DNA from: Thioalkalivibrio sp. ALMg11
GTDB lineage: Bacteria > Pseudomonadota > Gammaproteobacteria > Ectothiorhodospirales > Ectothiorhodospiraceae
Length of the DNA stretch: 64,000 bases
NCBI RefSeq assembly: GCF_000377905.1
Contig: NZ_KB898871.1
Coordinates: forward strand, 159,001 to 223,000
Reading direction: 5' to 3'
The notes under the pieces were generated by a model. That model made no database searches. It had not been told where the DNA came from and worked only from the letters and a program-made list of their open reading frames with translations. The translations under genes and the position numbers were made by a program. Of this stretch, positions 1-9,181 are shown in pieces (the first letter of the stretch is position 1; each line of letters starts with the position of its first letter).

Positions 1-657
1 CAGGCGCACCACCGAGACATAGCGGATGGGCGGATGCGCCTGCGTGTTCAGCCACTCCAGATGCATCGCATCCGGCGAACCACCCTCCGGGCCCCACAGC
101 CCTTCGCGCCGGTGCAGCCCCTGCACGCCGGCGAACGGGGCGTACAGCCCCAGCGGGGAATCGGCCAGCGCATCCGTCACCGAACGCGCCAGCGCGGACC
201 AGCCACCCCCCGCATGCGGCGCGGAGAAGGTCACCAGGGTGGAGATGGCCGGGTGCGGCTGACGCACCAGCAGCTCGCGCGCCACGACCCCGCCGGTGGA
301 ATGCCCGACCAGCACCAGCTCGCGGCCGGGATGGCGCCGGGTCAGGCCATCCACCACCCGGCCGAGCGCCCGCGCCCGGTCCGGTGGTGCCACGCCGGTT
401 GGCAGATCCACGGTATAGAACTGGCGTACGGCGGGGTCGGGGGCGCGATCGAATCGCGTGGTACCCGCACTTGCGCGGGCACGCCCGCCATCGGCATAAC
501 CGGCGGCGTTCAGGGCCGCGGTGAATCCGGCCTGGCGAAAGCCGTCGCCGCGATCCCAGCCACCGGGCACCAGCACCACAATCTGCGCCGCCGCCAGCCC
601 CGGCAGCAACCAAAGCCCGAGGACCAGCAACAGGATGCGAAGGCCAGTGCCGCGCAT
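1..657 (-). CDS. alpha/beta hydrolase (lipase-like), C-terminus cut by window edge
   Basis: The reading frame starts at an ATG whose complement is at 655-657 and runs off the left edge, giving about 219 visible codons. Residues 1-24 are a hydrophobic signal peptide ending in an Ala-rich cleavage region, so the protein is probably exported. A classic nucleophile elbow, GHSTGG with Ser120, marks an alpha/beta-hydrolase of the triacylglycerol lipase / PGAP1-like kind. The acid and His residues of the triad would lie at or beyond the edge. It sits 11 bases after the trpE stop, with a GAGG-like ribosome site inside that gap, so it may be the last gene of the rpe-gph-trpE operon. Substrate unknown. 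Confidence 0.75.
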   Translation of the reverse strand, partial: MRGTGLRILLLVLGLWLLPGLAAAQIVVLVPGGWDRGDGFRQAGFTAALNAAGYADGGRARASAGTTRFDRAPDPAVRQFYTVDLPTGVAPPDRARALGRVVDGLTRRHPGRELVLVGHSTGGVVARELLVRQPHPAISTLVTFSAPHAGGGWSALARSVTDALADSPLGLYAPFAGVQGLHRREGLWGPEGGSPDAMHLEWLNTQAHPPIRYVSVVRL

Positions 658-668
658 CGTCACGACCC

Positions 669-2156
669 TCAGTCGCGGTGGCGCCGGGGTCCCAGACCGC
701 CCAGGGCGGTCTCGGCCGCGCGCACCACCGCGCGCCCCTTGTTCAGGGTCTCCTGCCACTCGTTTTCCGGCACCGAGTCGTGGACCACACCGGCCCCCGC
801 CTGGATATGCAACTCCCCGTCGTGCAGCACGGCGGTGCGGATCGCGATCGCGGTATCCATGTTGCCGGACCACGAGAGATACCCCACCGCACCGGAGTAG
901 GGCCCGCGCTTGACCGGCTCCAGCTCGTCGATAATCTCCAGCGCGCGGATCTTCGGCGCGCCGGAGACGGTCCCGGCCGGGAAGGTCGCGCGCAGCACGT
1001 CCATCGGCGAGTGGCCCGGGGCCAGCCGCCCCTCCACGTTGGAGACGATGTGCATCACGTGCGAGTAGCGCTCGATGCTCATGGTGTCGGTCACCTCCAC
1101 CGAGCCGATCTCGCAGACCCGGCCGACGTCATTGCGCCCGAGGTCAATCAGCATCAGGTGCTCGGCAAGCTCCTTGGGATCCGCCAGCAGCTCGGCCTCC
1201 AGCGCGCGGTCTTCCTCCTCGGTACGCCCGCGCGGGCGGGTGCCGGCGATCGGGCGCACCGTCACGCGGTCGTCCTCCAGGCGCACCAGGATCTCCGGCG
1301 AGGCACCGACCACGTGGTGGTCGTCAAGGTCGAGGTAGTACATGTAGGGCGACGGATTCAGCGCCCGCAGGGCACGGTAGAGGTTCAGCGGCGGCGCGGA
1401 GAACGGCACGCTCATGCGCTGCGCCAGCACCACCTGCATCACGTCGCCGTCCATGATGTATTCCTGCGCCCGTTTGACCGCGGCCTGAAAGCCCGCGGAC
1501 GACCAGCCGGACACATACTCCGGCACCGCGTGCGGATGCGGCGGATCCTCCGGCGGCACCAACGGCTCACCCAGGCGGGTCTCCAGCTCGTCCAGGCGGG
1601 CGGCGGCCACGGCCTGGCCGTTGGCCTGCGTCGTATCGGCATGGACCACCAGATACAGCCGCCCGGAGAGGTTGTCGTAGACCACGACCTCCTCGGAGAC
1701 CATCAGCAGGATATCCGGCAACCCCAGGGCGTCCGGCTTCTCCGGGCCCTCCAGGCGCGGCTCGATCAGGCGCACGGTCTCGAAGCCGAAGTAGCCGACC
1801 AGACCACCAGTAAAGCGTGGAAGCCCCGGCAACTCCGCGGCCTTGAAGCGCGCCTGATAGGCCTCGATCCAGGCCAGCGGGTCGGTCTCGGTGGTTTGCT
1901 CCACCACCGCACCGCCGGTCTCCACAGTGATGTCGTGGCCATGCACGCGCACCAGGGTGCGCGCCGGCAGGCCGATAAAGGAATAACGCCCCCAGCGCTC
2001 CCCGCCCTGCACGGACTCGAACAGGTAGGAATACGGCCGATTGGCCAGCTTGAGGAAGATGGACAGCGGGGTCTCGAGATCCGCCAGGACCTCGCGCACC
2101 AGCGGGATGCGGTTATAGCCCTCGCGGGCCAGCTGATCGAACTGTTCGGGGGTCAT
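669..2156 (-). CDS. trpE: anthranilate synthase component I
   Basis: Converts chorismate plus glutamine-derived ammonia to anthranilate, the first step of tryptophan synthesis, with TrpG as partner (not in this window). About 495 residues, the normal length. Residues ~25-165 are the Anth_synt_I_N regulatory domain with an LFES element near residue 47 where the family binds feedback Trp. The C-terminal half is the chorismate-binding domain, with IAGTRPRG and the [13 protein letters not shown] motif near residue 390. An in-frame GTG lies one codon upstream; I prefer the ATG at 2156. TrpE rather than PabB is chosen from the N-terminal domain and the rpe-gph-trpE order, which is conserved in gammaproteobacteria. 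Confidence 0.95.
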   Translation of the reverse strand: MTPEQFDQLAREGYNRIPLVREVLADLETPLSIFLKLANRPYSYLFESVQGGERWGRYSFIGLPARTLVRVHGHDITVETGGAVVEQTTETDPLAWIEAYQARFKAAELPGLPRFTGGLVGYFGFETVRLIEPRLEGPEKPDALGLPDILLMVSEEVVVYDNLSGRLYLVVHADTTQANGQAVAAARLDELETRLGEPLVPPEDPPHPHAVPEYVSGWSSAGFQAAVKRAQEYIMDGDVMQVVLAQRMSVPFSAPPLNLYRALRALNPSPYMYYLDLDDHHVVGASPEILVRLEDDRVTVRPIAGTRPRGRTEEEDRALEAELLADPKELAEHLMLIDLGRNDVGRVCEIGSVEVTDTMSIERYSHVMHIVSNVEGRLAPGHSPMDVLRATFPAGTVSGAPKIRALEIIDELEPVKRGPYSGAVGYLSWSGNMDTAIAIRTAVLHDGELHIQAGAGVVHDSVPENEWQETLNKGRAVVRAAETALGGLGPRRHRD

Positions 2157-2249
2157 CACAACGATTCCAGACGAAGGGGGTGGATGGCGCGGCGGTTCAT
2201 TCGCCGTCTCGCCATCGCCCCGCTGTCCGGTCCGTTGCCGACATGCGGT

Positions 2250-2933
2250 TCAGGCCGCCCGGGCGGGCAGCAGGTCCGGCAGCTCGTCCAGGCGATCGAG
2301 CACCGCGTCCGGGTTCTCGTCGCGAATGTCATTGCCATGATTGTAGCCGTAGGTCATGCAGACGATCTGGAAGCCGGCCGCGCGCGCAGCCTTCACGTCG
2401 CTCTTCGAGTCCCCGACCATCAGCGCCTCGGACGGATCCACGCCGAGCTTCTCGGCCGCGTGCAGCAGCGGGGCCGGATCCGGCTTTTTCTGCGGCAGGG
2501 CGTCGCCGGCGACCACGATCTCGAAGTCGTCGAGGAGACCCTTCTCGCGCAATAGCGGCACGGTGAAGCGCTCGGCCTTGTTGGTCACGCAGCCCAGCCG
2601 GTATCCCGCGGCCTTCAGTTGGTCCAGCCCCTCGCGCACGCCCGGATAAAGCGGCGAGCGCCCGGCCGTGTTCTCCTGATAGATGCGCATGAACACGGGC
2701 AGCGCACGCTCGAACTGCTCCGTGTCCGGCTCGCCGTCGAGGTCGTTGACCAGCGCCCGCTTCACCAGCCGCTCCACGCCATTTCCGACCCAGTTGCGCA
2801 CGGCTGGCTCGCCCCGCTCGGGCAGGCCCAGCTCGCGCATCATCGCATCCACGCTATAGGCCAGATCCGGCACACTGTCGATCAGCGTGCCGTCCAGATC
2901 GATCAGGATCATGCGGGGGCGTTTCAGGGACAT
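2250..2933 (-). CDS. gph: phosphoglycolate phosphatase
   Basis: HAD-superfamily phosphatase of about 227 residues that hydrolyses 2-phosphoglycolate. In an autotroph this salvages the product of Rubisco oxygenation. Motif I (DLDGT, nucleophile Asp12 and acid Asp14) is at the N-terminus and the GDSKSD motif IV near residue 170. The frame is open upstream to 3035, inside rpe, but homology begins only at MSLKRPRM, so I start at 2933. It lies 25 bases after the rpe stop and 93 bases before trpE, all on the minus strand, consistent with one operon. Confidence 0.9.
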   Translation of the reverse strand: MSLKRPRMILIDLDGTLIDSVPDLAYSVDAMMRELGLPERGEPAVRNWVGNGVERLVKRALVNDLDGEPDTEQFERALPVFMRIYQENTAGRSPLYPGVREGLDQLKAAGYRLGCVTNKAERFTVPLLREKGLLDDFEIVVAGDALPQKKPDPAPLLHAAEKLGVDPSEALMVGDSKSDVKAARAAGFQIVCMTYGYNHGNDIRDENPDAVLDRLDELPDLLPARAA

Positions 2934-2958
2934 CCCGGTCTCCGGTGGCCGTCGATTC

Positions 2959-3648
2959 TCAGGCCTTGGCCAGCTCGTCGCGCATCTGCTGGATGATGCT
3001 GTCGTAGCAGTGCGGGTCGGAATCGCTGCTGGCACTAAAGATCGCGGACCCGGCGACGAAGGTGTCGGCGCCAGCGGCCTTGATCTCGCGGATGTTGTCG
3101 ACCTTCACGCCTCCGTCGATCTCGAGGCGGATGTCACGACCGGAGTCGTCGATCATCTTGCGCGCGGCGCGCAGCTTGTCGAGGGTATTCGGGATGAACT
3201 TCTGGCCACCAAAGCCCGGGTTCACCGACATCAGCAGGATCATGTCGACCTTGTCCATCACGTAGTCGAGATAGGACAGCGGGGTCGCCGGGTTGAACAC
3301 CAGCCCGGCCTTGCAGCCCTCGGCCTGGATCAGCTGCAGGGTGCGGTCAATGTGGTCCGACGCCTCCGGATGGAAGGTGATGTAGCTGGCGCCGGCCTGG
3401 GCGAAGTCGGGGATGATGCGATCCACCGGCTTGACCATCAGGTGCACGTCGATCGGCGCGGTCACGCCGTGCTTGCGCAGGGCATCGCAGACCAGCGGGC
3501 CGATCGTCAGGTTGGGCACGTAGTGGTTGTCCATCACGTCGAAGTGCACGGTGTCGGCACCGGCGGCCAGGACGTTGTCGACTTCCTCGCCCAGGCGGGC
3601 AAAGTCGGCGGAGAGGATGGACGGAGCGATGAAATCGGGTTGTGCCAT
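2959..3648 (-). CDS. rpe: ribulose-phosphate 3-epimerase
   Basis: Interconverts ribulose 5-phosphate and xylulose 5-phosphate in the pentose-phosphate and Calvin cycles. It is 229 residues, as expected for a TIM-barrel epimerase. Metal and catalytic residues are visible: VHFDVMD (His35, Asp37) and the later DVHLMV and LEIDGGV motifs. First gene of rpe-gph-trpE. A good sigma70-like promoter lies at 3715-3743, about 65 bases upstream of the start. Confidence 0.96.
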   Translation of the reverse strand: MAQPDFIAPSILSADFARLGEEVDNVLAAGADTVHFDVMDNHYVPNLTIGPLVCDALRKHGVTAPIDVHLMVKPVDRIIPDFAQAGASYITFHPEASDHIDRTLQLIQAEGCKAGLVFNPATPLSYLDYVMDKVDMILLMSVNPGFGGQKFIPNTLDKLRAARKMIDDSGRDIRLEIDGGVKVDNIREIKAAGADTFVAGSAIFSASSDSDPHCYDSIIQQMRDELAKA

Positions 3649-3714
3649 GGAAAGCCTCGCAGGGATCGCTGGTGAAGCAGGGCCGACCGTCGACCGTGCT
3701 CTCGGAATCGCCGA

Positions 3715-3743
3715 ACTTTACCGGATGCCGGGATGCCAGGCAA
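3715..3743 (-). promoter_or_regulatory. sigma70-type promoter of the rpe operon
   Basis: Read on the minus strand: -35 TTGCCT (complement of 3738-3743), a 17-base spacer, and -10 TAAAGT (complement of 3715-3720). Spacing is ideal and the position fits rpe-gph-trpE. Prediction from sequence only. Confidence 0.55.
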
Positions 3744-3777
3744 AAGCCAGTGGTCGCAACGAGCGGCCCTCCAACGC

Positions 3778-3805
3778 AAAAGGGCCGGGGAAACCCCGGC
3801 CCTTT
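3778..3805 (-). terminator. rho-independent terminator of the cytochrome c gene
   Basis: A perfect 12-bp stem, AAAGGGCCGGGG (3779-3790) pairing with 3794-3805, with a 3-base loop. On the minus strand it is followed by a short T run. It lies 36 bases past the cytochrome c stop and insulates it from the rpe promoter just downstream. Confidence 0.85.
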
Positions 3806-3840
3806 CGTTGCCTTCGCTCGCCTTTAACAAGGCGCCCGGA

Positions 3841-4164
3841 TCAGTTGAACTCGGTCGCGATGTAGTTGGACAGGTTGGCGATGTCGTCATCGCTCAACCC
3901 CTGGGCCTGCGGACGCATCAGGGCGGTGTGATCGCCGACTTCCTCGCCGGCGCGATAGCGCTCCAGCAGGCCGGCCACGGTGTCCGCGTCCTGGCCGACC
4001 AGCGCCGGGAAGATCGCCTGCCCCATGCCCTGGGCACCGTGACAGCTGGCACAGGTGTTCTGGTACATGGACTGACCGGCCTGGATATCGGCGGCCTGGG
4101 CCGCACTGGACAGCATCAGGACACTACCGGCAATACCGGCCAGCACGAACAGCTTGGTTTTCAT
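3841..4164 (-). CDS. periplasmic class I cytochrome c
   Basis: Small monohaem electron carrier of 107 residues. A Sec signal peptide occupies residues 1-24 (cleavage after AAQAA or nearby). The haem site is CASCH at 38-42, and Met83 in the ALMRPQ segment is the likely sixth ligand. The start was chosen at 4164 because a GAGGAG ribosome site precedes it; the frame is open further upstream but not signal-peptide-like. The size and the xxGxxxYxxxCxxCHG pattern match the cytochrome c5/c553 group. It has its own terminator, so it is probably monocistronic. Confidence 0.9.
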   Translation of the reverse strand: MKTKLFVLAGIAGSVLMLSSAAQAADIQAGQSMYQNTCASCHGAQGMGQAIFPALVGQDADTVAGLLERYRAGEEVGDHTALMRPQAQGLSDDDIANLSNYIATEFN

Positions 4165-4309
4165 TGTTGTGGTCTCCTCGTTCAAGTTCCTGGACAGGGT
4201 CGTCGCCCCGTCTTGATGCAAACGTTAGCAGGGCTTTCCTGAATGGTGCATTAACATAGAACCAAACAAGGAAATACCCGCAGGGCGCCTCATGCCGCCG
4301 ATCGCGATG

Positions 4310-4975
4310 TCAGCGTCCGTGGATGTAACGCTCGTCCGACCAGGTCGCCAGCCACTCGGGACGCACCATGACCAGGCCGGTAATCACGATGCCGTTGATC
4401 ACCGCCTCGGGCAGCACCAGCAGGGCGAGGTAGCGCAGGTAGTCGCGATGGATATCCGCCCAGGCGAGCTCGGTGAACAGCCCGTAGATCGCCGCCGAGG
4501 CCAGCACGGTGGCGACCACCGACAACGCGCCCCCCAGGAAACCGACGGCGTAGAGATAGATGAACATGTGCGCGGGCAGGCGCGCCTCGGACAGCCGCAG
4601 CAGCCCCCAGGTGACCACGACGGGCAGGATGCCCGCCAGCAGCACCGTCAACGGGAAAGCGGCCAGAGGGAGCACGCCGAACAGGGCCAGGATTGCCACT
4701 ACCAGGAAGACCATCAGGATCGCCAGCTGCCAGCCGAACATCAGGGTCACGGTGGTCATGCCAAGAAAATGCAGGGCCAGCCCGTCCAGGGTCTGCGCCC
4801 GCATGCTCCAGATCAGCAGCAGGCACAGCGTGGCGATCACGAACAGCTGGGCGCGGCCGGGCACGAAGAAGGCCTCCCAGGGCATGCGCCGCAGCGCCAC
4901 CAGCATGCCCACGCCTAGCAGCACAGCGGACAGCACCCGGAGCGCGGCCGGCAGTTCGCCCGCCCCCTCGACCAT
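4310..4975 (-). CDS. CbiM-like energy-coupling-factor membrane protein
   Basis: A 221-residue integral membrane protein with six or so hydrophobic segments. It resembles the CbiM family (ECF transporter permease), for example the LHFLGMT segment near residue 68 and LPEAVINGI near residue 188. Known CbiM/NikM proteins begin with a metal-binding Met-His-Ile at the N-terminus; that is absent here. No ATPase (CbiO) or T component (CbiQ) is nearby. Its stop is 145 bases upstream of the cytochrome c start and its own start abuts the methyltransferase stop (4978). Transport role and substrate unproven. Confidence 0.7.
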   Translation of the reverse strand: MVEGAGELPAALRVLSAVLLGVGMLVALRRMPWEAFFVPGRAQLFVIATLCLLLIWSMRAQTLDGLALHFLGMTTVTLMFGWQLAILMVFLVVAILALFGVLPLAAFPLTVLLAGILPVVVTWGLLRLSEARLPAHMFIYLYAVGFLGGALSVVATVLASAAIYGLFTELAWADIHRDYLRYLALLVLPEAVINGIVITGLVMVRPEWLATWSDERYIHGR

Positions 4976-4977
4976 GC

Positions 4978-5595
4978 TCAGTCGGGCTCGCGCACCGCGG
5001 CCGCGACGGTGTACTCGCGGCCCTGCTTGACCTTGTCGTAGTTGCCGAACACTTCCTTGAACCCCTTCTCGATGAACCGCCGCAACCCGGTAATGGTGAC
5101 GACATAGATGCGTCCACCCGGGTTCATCTGCTCATGGGCGTCCAGCAGGTAGGTGTAGAGCATCTCGCGCCCCACCTTGGCCGGAAGATTCGACGTAACC
5201 AGATCGAAACGCCGGTCACGGATCTGCGCGAAGCCGTTGCTGGTCACGCAATCGACATTGGTGATGCCGTTCAGCTCGGCATTGCGCCGGCTGTACTCCA
5301 CCGCCAGGAAGTTCGTGTCCACCAGCGTGCAGTGGCCCTGCGACGCCTTGCGCGCCAGCGTCAGGCCGATCGGGCCGTAGCCGCAGCCGAGATCCAGGCA
5401 GGCATCCGTTGGTCCCACCTCGATGCGGTCCAGCAGCATCCGCGTGCCGTCGTCGATCCGGCGCGGCGAAAACAGGCCCCAGGTCGTGCGGAACCGCAGG
5501 TGTTCTCCGGCCAGGGTGTCCTCGAATTCCAGGTCGCGCTTCAGCTCCGCCTGACGGGTACGCCGCGCCTGGATCGTGGGGAAGCTCTCCTTCAT
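4978..5595 (-). CDS. class I SAM-dependent methyltransferase, RsmC/RlmG-like
   Basis: A 205-residue Rossmann methyltransferase. Motif I is DLGCGYGPIG at 68-77. The place where RsmC, RlmG and other N-methyltransferases carry NPPxH reads SNLPAK (135-140), so the first Pro is replaced by Leu. The short N-terminus with the WGLFSPRRID segment matches the catalytic half of RsmC. Start at 5595 gives an ATGA overlap with the purK stop, implying translational coupling. RNA guanine methylation is the likely activity, but the altered motif leaves the target open. Confidence 0.75.
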   Translation of the reverse strand: MKESFPTIQARRTRQAELKRDLEFEDTLAGEHLRFRTTWGLFSPRRIDDGTRMLLDRIEVGPTDACLDLGCGYGPIGLTLARKASQGHCTLVDTNFLAVEYSRRNAELNGITNVDCVTSNGFAQIRDRRFDLVTSNLPAKVGREMLYTYLLDAHEQMNPGGRIYVVTITGLRRFIEKGFKEVFGNYDKVKQGREYTVAAAVREPD

Positions 5596-6773
5596 GCCAC
5601 CCCTCCGTCCATAGTCAGATCCACAGCCTCGGCGAGGCCCTGCCACAGGCCCTCGGCAGTGGAAGTCGCGGCGCCGACGTCGTCCTCGCCCGGAAGGCCG
5701 AGCACGTTCACATGCCCCATCTTGCGCCCGGTCCGGGCCTCGGCCTTGCCATACAGATGCAGTCGTGCACGGCCGGCCGTCAGCACGCCCCGCCAGTCGG
5801 GCTCCTCACCAGCGGGCCACAGGTCGCCCAGCAGGTTGACCATCGCCACCGGGGTCGTCAGCAACGCCGGGGCCAGCCCCAGCCCGCAGACCGCGCGCAC
5901 CTGCTGCTCGAACTGGCTGACCGTGCAAGCGTCCTGGGTGTAGTGCCCGGAGTTGTGCGGGCGCGGGGCGATCTCGTTAACCAGCAACTCGCCCTCCACC
6001 GTGAGGAAGAACTCCACCGCCAGCACCCCCTGGTAGTCGAGCTGCTCGGCGATGTGCCGGGCGATGGCCGTGGCGCGTTCGCGCGGCTCGTCGCCGACCC
6101 GCGCCGGCACCCGCGTCAGGTGCAGGATGCCCGCATGATGGGCGTTTTCCGCCACCGGAAAGGCCTCGTTCGCCCCGTCCGCAGTGCGTGCCACCAGCAC
6201 CGAGAGCTCACGGTCCAACTCGACCCGGGTCTCCAGCACGCAGTCCACCTGCCCCAGTTCGGTATGCGCCGCGGGCAGCTCGTCGGCCTGCGTCAACCGT
6301 ACCTGGCCCTTGCCGTCGTATCCCAGACGCGCGGTCTTCAGGATGGCGGGGAACGTCAGCCCTCCCGCGTCGGTTCGCACCTCGGGCGTCTGGCCGGCCG
6401 GAACCGCCTGCCAGGGCGCCACCGCCACGCCAATCTCGCCGAGGAAGGCCTTCTCCTCCAGGCGATCCTGGGCAATGGTCAGGGCCCGGGGCCCCGGGCG
6501 CAGACAGGCATGCGCATCCAGCCACTCCACTGCCGCCGGCGGGATGTTCTCGAATTCGGTGGTAATGACCGCGCACGCCCCGGCCAGCGCCTGCAGCGCT
6601 TCCGGGTCGTCGAAGGACTGGCACAGGTGCCGCGTCGCCACCCGCCCGGCCGGGCTGGCCGGGTCCGGGTCCAGGACCCATACGGTATAACCCATGCCCT
6701 GTGCGGCCTCCACGAAATAGCGGCCGAGCTGCCCGCCACCGAGCAGCCCGAGGGTCGCGGGGGGCTGGATCAT
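5592..6773 (-). CDS. purK: N5-carboxyaminoimidazole ribonucleotide synthase
   Basis: ATP-grasp enzyme of purine synthesis that carboxylates AIR to N5-CAIR using ATP and bicarbonate. 393 residues. The N-terminal GGGQLGR motif (12-18) and the [13 protein letters not shown] block near residue 270 are diagnostic. It overlaps purE by four bases, so the two enzymes that act in sequence are translationally coupled. Confidence 0.97.
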   Translation of the reverse strand: MIQPPATLGLLGGGQLGRYFVEAAQGMGYTVWVLDPDPASPAGRVATRHLCQSFDDPEALQALAGACAVITTEFENIPPAAVEWLDAHACLRPGPRALTIAQDRLEEKAFLGEIGVAVAPWQAVPAGQTPEVRTDAGGLTFPAILKTARLGYDGKGQVRLTQADELPAAHTELGQVDCVLETRVELDRELSVLVARTADGANEAFPVAENAHHAGILHLTRVPARVGDEPRERATAIARHIAEQLDYQGVLAVEFFLTVEGELLVNEIAPRPHNSGHYTQDACTVSQFEQQVRAVCGLGLAPALLTTPVAMVNLLGDLWPAGEEPDWRGVLTAGRARLHLYGKAEARTGRKMGHVNVLGLPGEDDVGAATSTAEGLWQGLAEAVDLTMDGGVA

Positions 6774-7288
6774 GACGGGTCCGGCGGCAGGGTCTGCCCC
6801 AGCACGGCCTGGCTCTGGGACTGGCGGAAGGCATCCAGACGGTCGCGTAAATCGGGATCGTTATTGGCCAGCATCGCGGCCGCAAACAGGGCGGCATTCG
6901 CCGCACCGGCCTCGCCGATGGCGAAAGTCGCCACCGGGATGCCGCGCGGCATCTGCACGATGGAGAGCAGCGAGTCCTGCCCCTTCAGATGGCGCGAGGC
7001 GACCGGCACCCCGAGCACCGGCACCGGGGTCTTGGATGCCAGCATCCCCGGCAGGTGCGCCGCCCCGCCGGCCCCGGCAATGATCGCCTGCAGGCCACGC
7101 GCGCGCGCCTGTTCCGCATACTCGAACAGGAGATCCGGCGTGCGATGGGCCGACACCACCCGGGCCTCGAACGGGACCCCGAGTTCGTCCAGCACATCCA
7201 CCGCCCGCTCCATGGTCGCCCAGTCGGAGGTGCTCCCCATCACGACGCCCACGCGAGGCGCCGCCGAATTGCCTGCCATCTCAGTCAT
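6770..7288 (-). CDS. purE: N5-carboxyaminoimidazole ribonucleotide mutase
   Basis: Class I PurE, 172 residues, moves the carboxyl group of N5-CAIR to give CAIR. Visible motifs: GSTSDW (18-23), SAHRTPD with the catalytic His, and [11 protein letters not shown]. The frame stays open to 7396 but that extension is encoded by the dispersed repeat at 7346-7412. I start at 7288; a second ATG at 7279 is also possible. Ribosome site weak. Confidence 0.95.
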   Translation of the reverse strand: MTEMAGNSAAPRVGVVMGSTSDWATMERAVDVLDELGVPFEARVVSAHRTPDLLFEYAEQARARGLQAIIAGAGGAAHLPGMLASKTPVPVLGVPVASRHLKGQDSLLSIVQMPRGIPVATFAIGEAGAANAALFAAAMLANNDPDLRDRLDAFRQSQSQAVLGQTLPPDPS

Positions 7289-7345
7289 GGCCCGAACGAT
7301 AGCGACCCCGGCCCCACCCGACAAGCCATGCGCACCACCCATGCG

Positions 7346-7412
7346 AACCACGAAGCCCCCCGAAGGCACGAAGAAAAAGGATTCACAGGAAGGCAAGAAG
7401 GCCGGAAGAAAG
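7346..7412 (+). repeat. CACGAAG-family repeat, left copy (locus 1)
   Basis: Begins AACCACGAAG, continues with CGAAG and GCACGAAG steps, then GGATTCACAGGAAGG and GGCCGGAAG. The same order of blocks recurs at 7485-7562 (reverse), 47224-47312 and 47480-47552 (reverse). It pairs with the reverse copy to its right. Confidence 0.8.
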
Positions 7413-7484
7413 ATGATTTGAACGCTATTCGTGAGCCCGCGGGCGATTCAGGACGCAGCGCGGGCCCGCGTTGGTCTCACCATT

Positions 7485-7562
7485 AAAACCTTCCGACCTT
7501 CCCGTCTTCCTGTAGATCGCCCTTGCCTGGTTCTTCTTCGTCTCTTCGTGCGCTTCGTGGTG
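7485..7562 (-). repeat. CACGAAG-family repeat, right inverted copy (locus 1)
   Basis: Read on the minus strand it starts CACCACGAAGCGCACGAAG, then a GACGAAGAAGAA step, GGCGATCTACAGGAAG, and GGGAAGGTCGGAAGG. It is the inverted partner of 7346-7412. The outermost end lies about 19 bases before the purC -10-like box. Confidence 0.8.
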
Positions 7563-7592
7563 CACAAAGCCCGCGCCCGGTAGAATCGCGGC

Positions 7593-8492
7593 ATGACTGA
7601 CACCCTGCTCGAAAGCCATATCCCCGACCTGGAACTCGTCCATCGCGGCAAGGTGCGCGATCTCTATGCGGTGGACGCCGACCACTGGCTGATGGTCACC
7701 ACCGACCGCCTGTCCGCCTTCGACGTGATCCTGCCCACTGCCGTGCCAGAGAAGGGCCGGGTGCTGACCGAGATCACGCAGTTCTGGATGCACAAGGTGG
7801 AGCGCGAGCTGGGCATCCCCAACCAGCTGACCGATATCCCGCTGGAACAGGTGATCCCGAACCCGGCCATTCGCGCCCCGCTGGAAGGACGCAGCCTGGT
7901 GATTCGCCGGCTCGAGGCCCTGCCGGTGGAGGCGGTGGTACGCGGCTACCTGATCGGCTCCGGCTGGAAGGACTACCAGGCAAGCGGCGCGGTCTGCGGC
8001 ATCCCGCTACCGGCCGGCCTGGAACTCGCCTCGAAGCTCCCCGAGGCGATCTTCACCCCCAGCACCAAGGCCGATGTCGGCGACCACGACGCCAATATCG
8101 ACTTCGATTCCGTGGTGGCGACCATTGGCGAGGACCGGGCGCGGCAGGTGCGTGATGCGGCGCTCGCGATCTACGCAATGGCACGCGACTACGCGGCCGA
8201 ACGCGGCATCATCATCGCGGACACCAAGTTCGAGTTCGGCGTCGATGCCGCCGGCAGCCTGCATCTGATCGACGAGGTACTGACTCCGGATTCCTCGCGG
8301 TTCTGGCCGGCCGACCGCTACGCGCCGGGCACCAGCCCGGAATCCTTCGACAAGCAGTACGTGCGCGACTATCTGGAGACGCTGGACTGGGACAAGCAGG
8401 CGCCCGGCCCCGAACTGCCCCCGGAAGTGGTGCAACAGACCGCGGCGCGCTACCGCGAGGCCTCGGAGCGCCTGACCCGCGACTCAGCATGA
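7593..8492 (+). CDS. purC: phosphoribosylaminoimidazole-succinocarboxamide synthase
   Basis: SAICAR synthetase, the purine step after PurK/PurE. At 299 residues it belongs to the longer PurC type rather than the ~237-residue enterobacterial type. GKVRDLY (19-25) and TDRLSAFD (37-44) are family signatures. No Shine-Dalgarno is visible; TAGAAT sits six bases before the ATG, so a leaderless transcript is possible. The stop overlaps the bioD start (ATGA). Confidence 0.96.
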   Translation: MTDTLLESHIPDLELVHRGKVRDLYAVDADHWLMVTTDRLSAFDVILPTAVPEKGRVLTEITQFWMHKVERELGIPNQLTDIPLEQVIPNPAIRAPLEGRSLVIRRLEALPVEAVVRGYLIGSGWKDYQASGAVCGIPLPAGLELASKLPEAIFTPSTKADVGDHDANIDFDSVVATIGEDRARQVRDAALAIYAMARDYAAERGIIIADTKFEFGVDAAGSLHLIDEVLTPDSSRFWPADRYAPGTSPESFDKQYVRDYLETLDWDKQAPGPELPPEVVQQTAARYREASERLTRDSA

Positions 8493-9181
8493 CAGGCCTG
8501 TTCGTCACCGGCACCGATACCGGCGTCGGCAAGACCTTCGTCAGTTGCGCCCTGCTGCAGCTTTGGCGGGAACGCGGTCTGCACCCGCAGCCGCGAAAAC
8601 CGGTGGAATCCGGCTGCCCGATGGGTGCCAACGGACTGACACCGGAGGACGGCCTGAATCTGACCCGCGCCGCGGGACTTCCGGACACCGCGATCGAGCG
8701 CGTGACGCCCTGGCGCTTTCCCGATGCCATCGCCCCGGACCAGGCCGCAGCGAACCAGGGCGTGCGCCTGACGGTGGCGGAGCTGGCCGCGGCCTGCACC
8801 TCCGACGGCACGGGGCCGCGACTGGTGGAAGGCGCGGGGGGCTTCTACTCGCCGCTGTGCGCGGATGGTCTGAATGCGGACCTCGCCGAGGCCCTGGGGT
8901 TGCCAGTACTGCTGGTGGCCGAAGATCGGCTGGGGACGCTGAACACCTGCCTGTTGACCCTGGAGGCCCTGGAGCGGCGCGATCTCCAGCTGGCCGGGAT
9001 CGTGCTCAACCGGCGCCGGGCGGACGCCGACCCGCGCCTCGACAATGCGGCCGCCCTGCGCCCTCGCACGAGTGCCCCGATCATCGAGTCAGCGGAAGGC
9101 ATCACCCGCGAGGCCCTGGTTCAGAAGCTCTCCACCTCGAAGTTGTCCGGGCGCACGCCGCCGGAGGATTCGCGCTCCTGA
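8489..9181 (+). CDS. bioD: dethiobiotin synthetase
   Basis: ATP-dependent closure of diaminopelargonic acid to dethiobiotin in biotin synthesis. 230 residues. The P-loop GTDTGVGKT is at 8-16, and ENP-loop equivalents ([11 protein letters not shown]) lie near residue 115. It is translationally coupled to purC by an ATGA overlap, an unusual partner because no other bio gene is near. The last 61 bases overlap the 3' end of the convergent SYLF gene. Confidence 0.93.
   Translation: MTGLFVTGTDTGVGKTFVSCALLQLWRERGLHPQPRKPVESGCPMGANGLTPEDGLNLTRAAGLPDTAIERVTPWRFPDAIAPDQAAANQGVRLTVAELAAACTSDGTGPRLVEGAGGFYSPLCADGLNADLAEALGLPVLLVAEDRLGTLNTCLLTLEALERRDLQLAGIVLNRRRADADPRLDNAAALRPRTSAPIIESAEGITREALVQKLSTSKLSGRTPPEDSRS

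Larger units (their letters stand above)
7289..7592. other. purE/purC divergent intergenic region
   Basis: 304 bases separating minus-strand purE from plus-strand purC. It holds two inverted copies of the CACGAAG-rich repeat (7346-7412 and 7485-7562) around a 72-base unique core that contains its own GC-rich dyad. The only promoter-like signal I see for purC is TAGAAT at 7581-7586. No gene is supported here. Confidence 0.7.

Noticed and set aside
678-2555. Long plus-strand open frame opposite trpE and gph
   Set aside because: Shadow of two well-recognised genes; no start context or family resemblance. The same applies to long frames opposite pyk/pgk/gapA, tkt, ahcY, slt and the BCCT gene.
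7425-7793. Minus-strand frame with a His-Glu-rich stretch overlapping purC
   Set aside because: Made of repeat sequence plus the antisense of purC; explained by the CACGAAG repeat.
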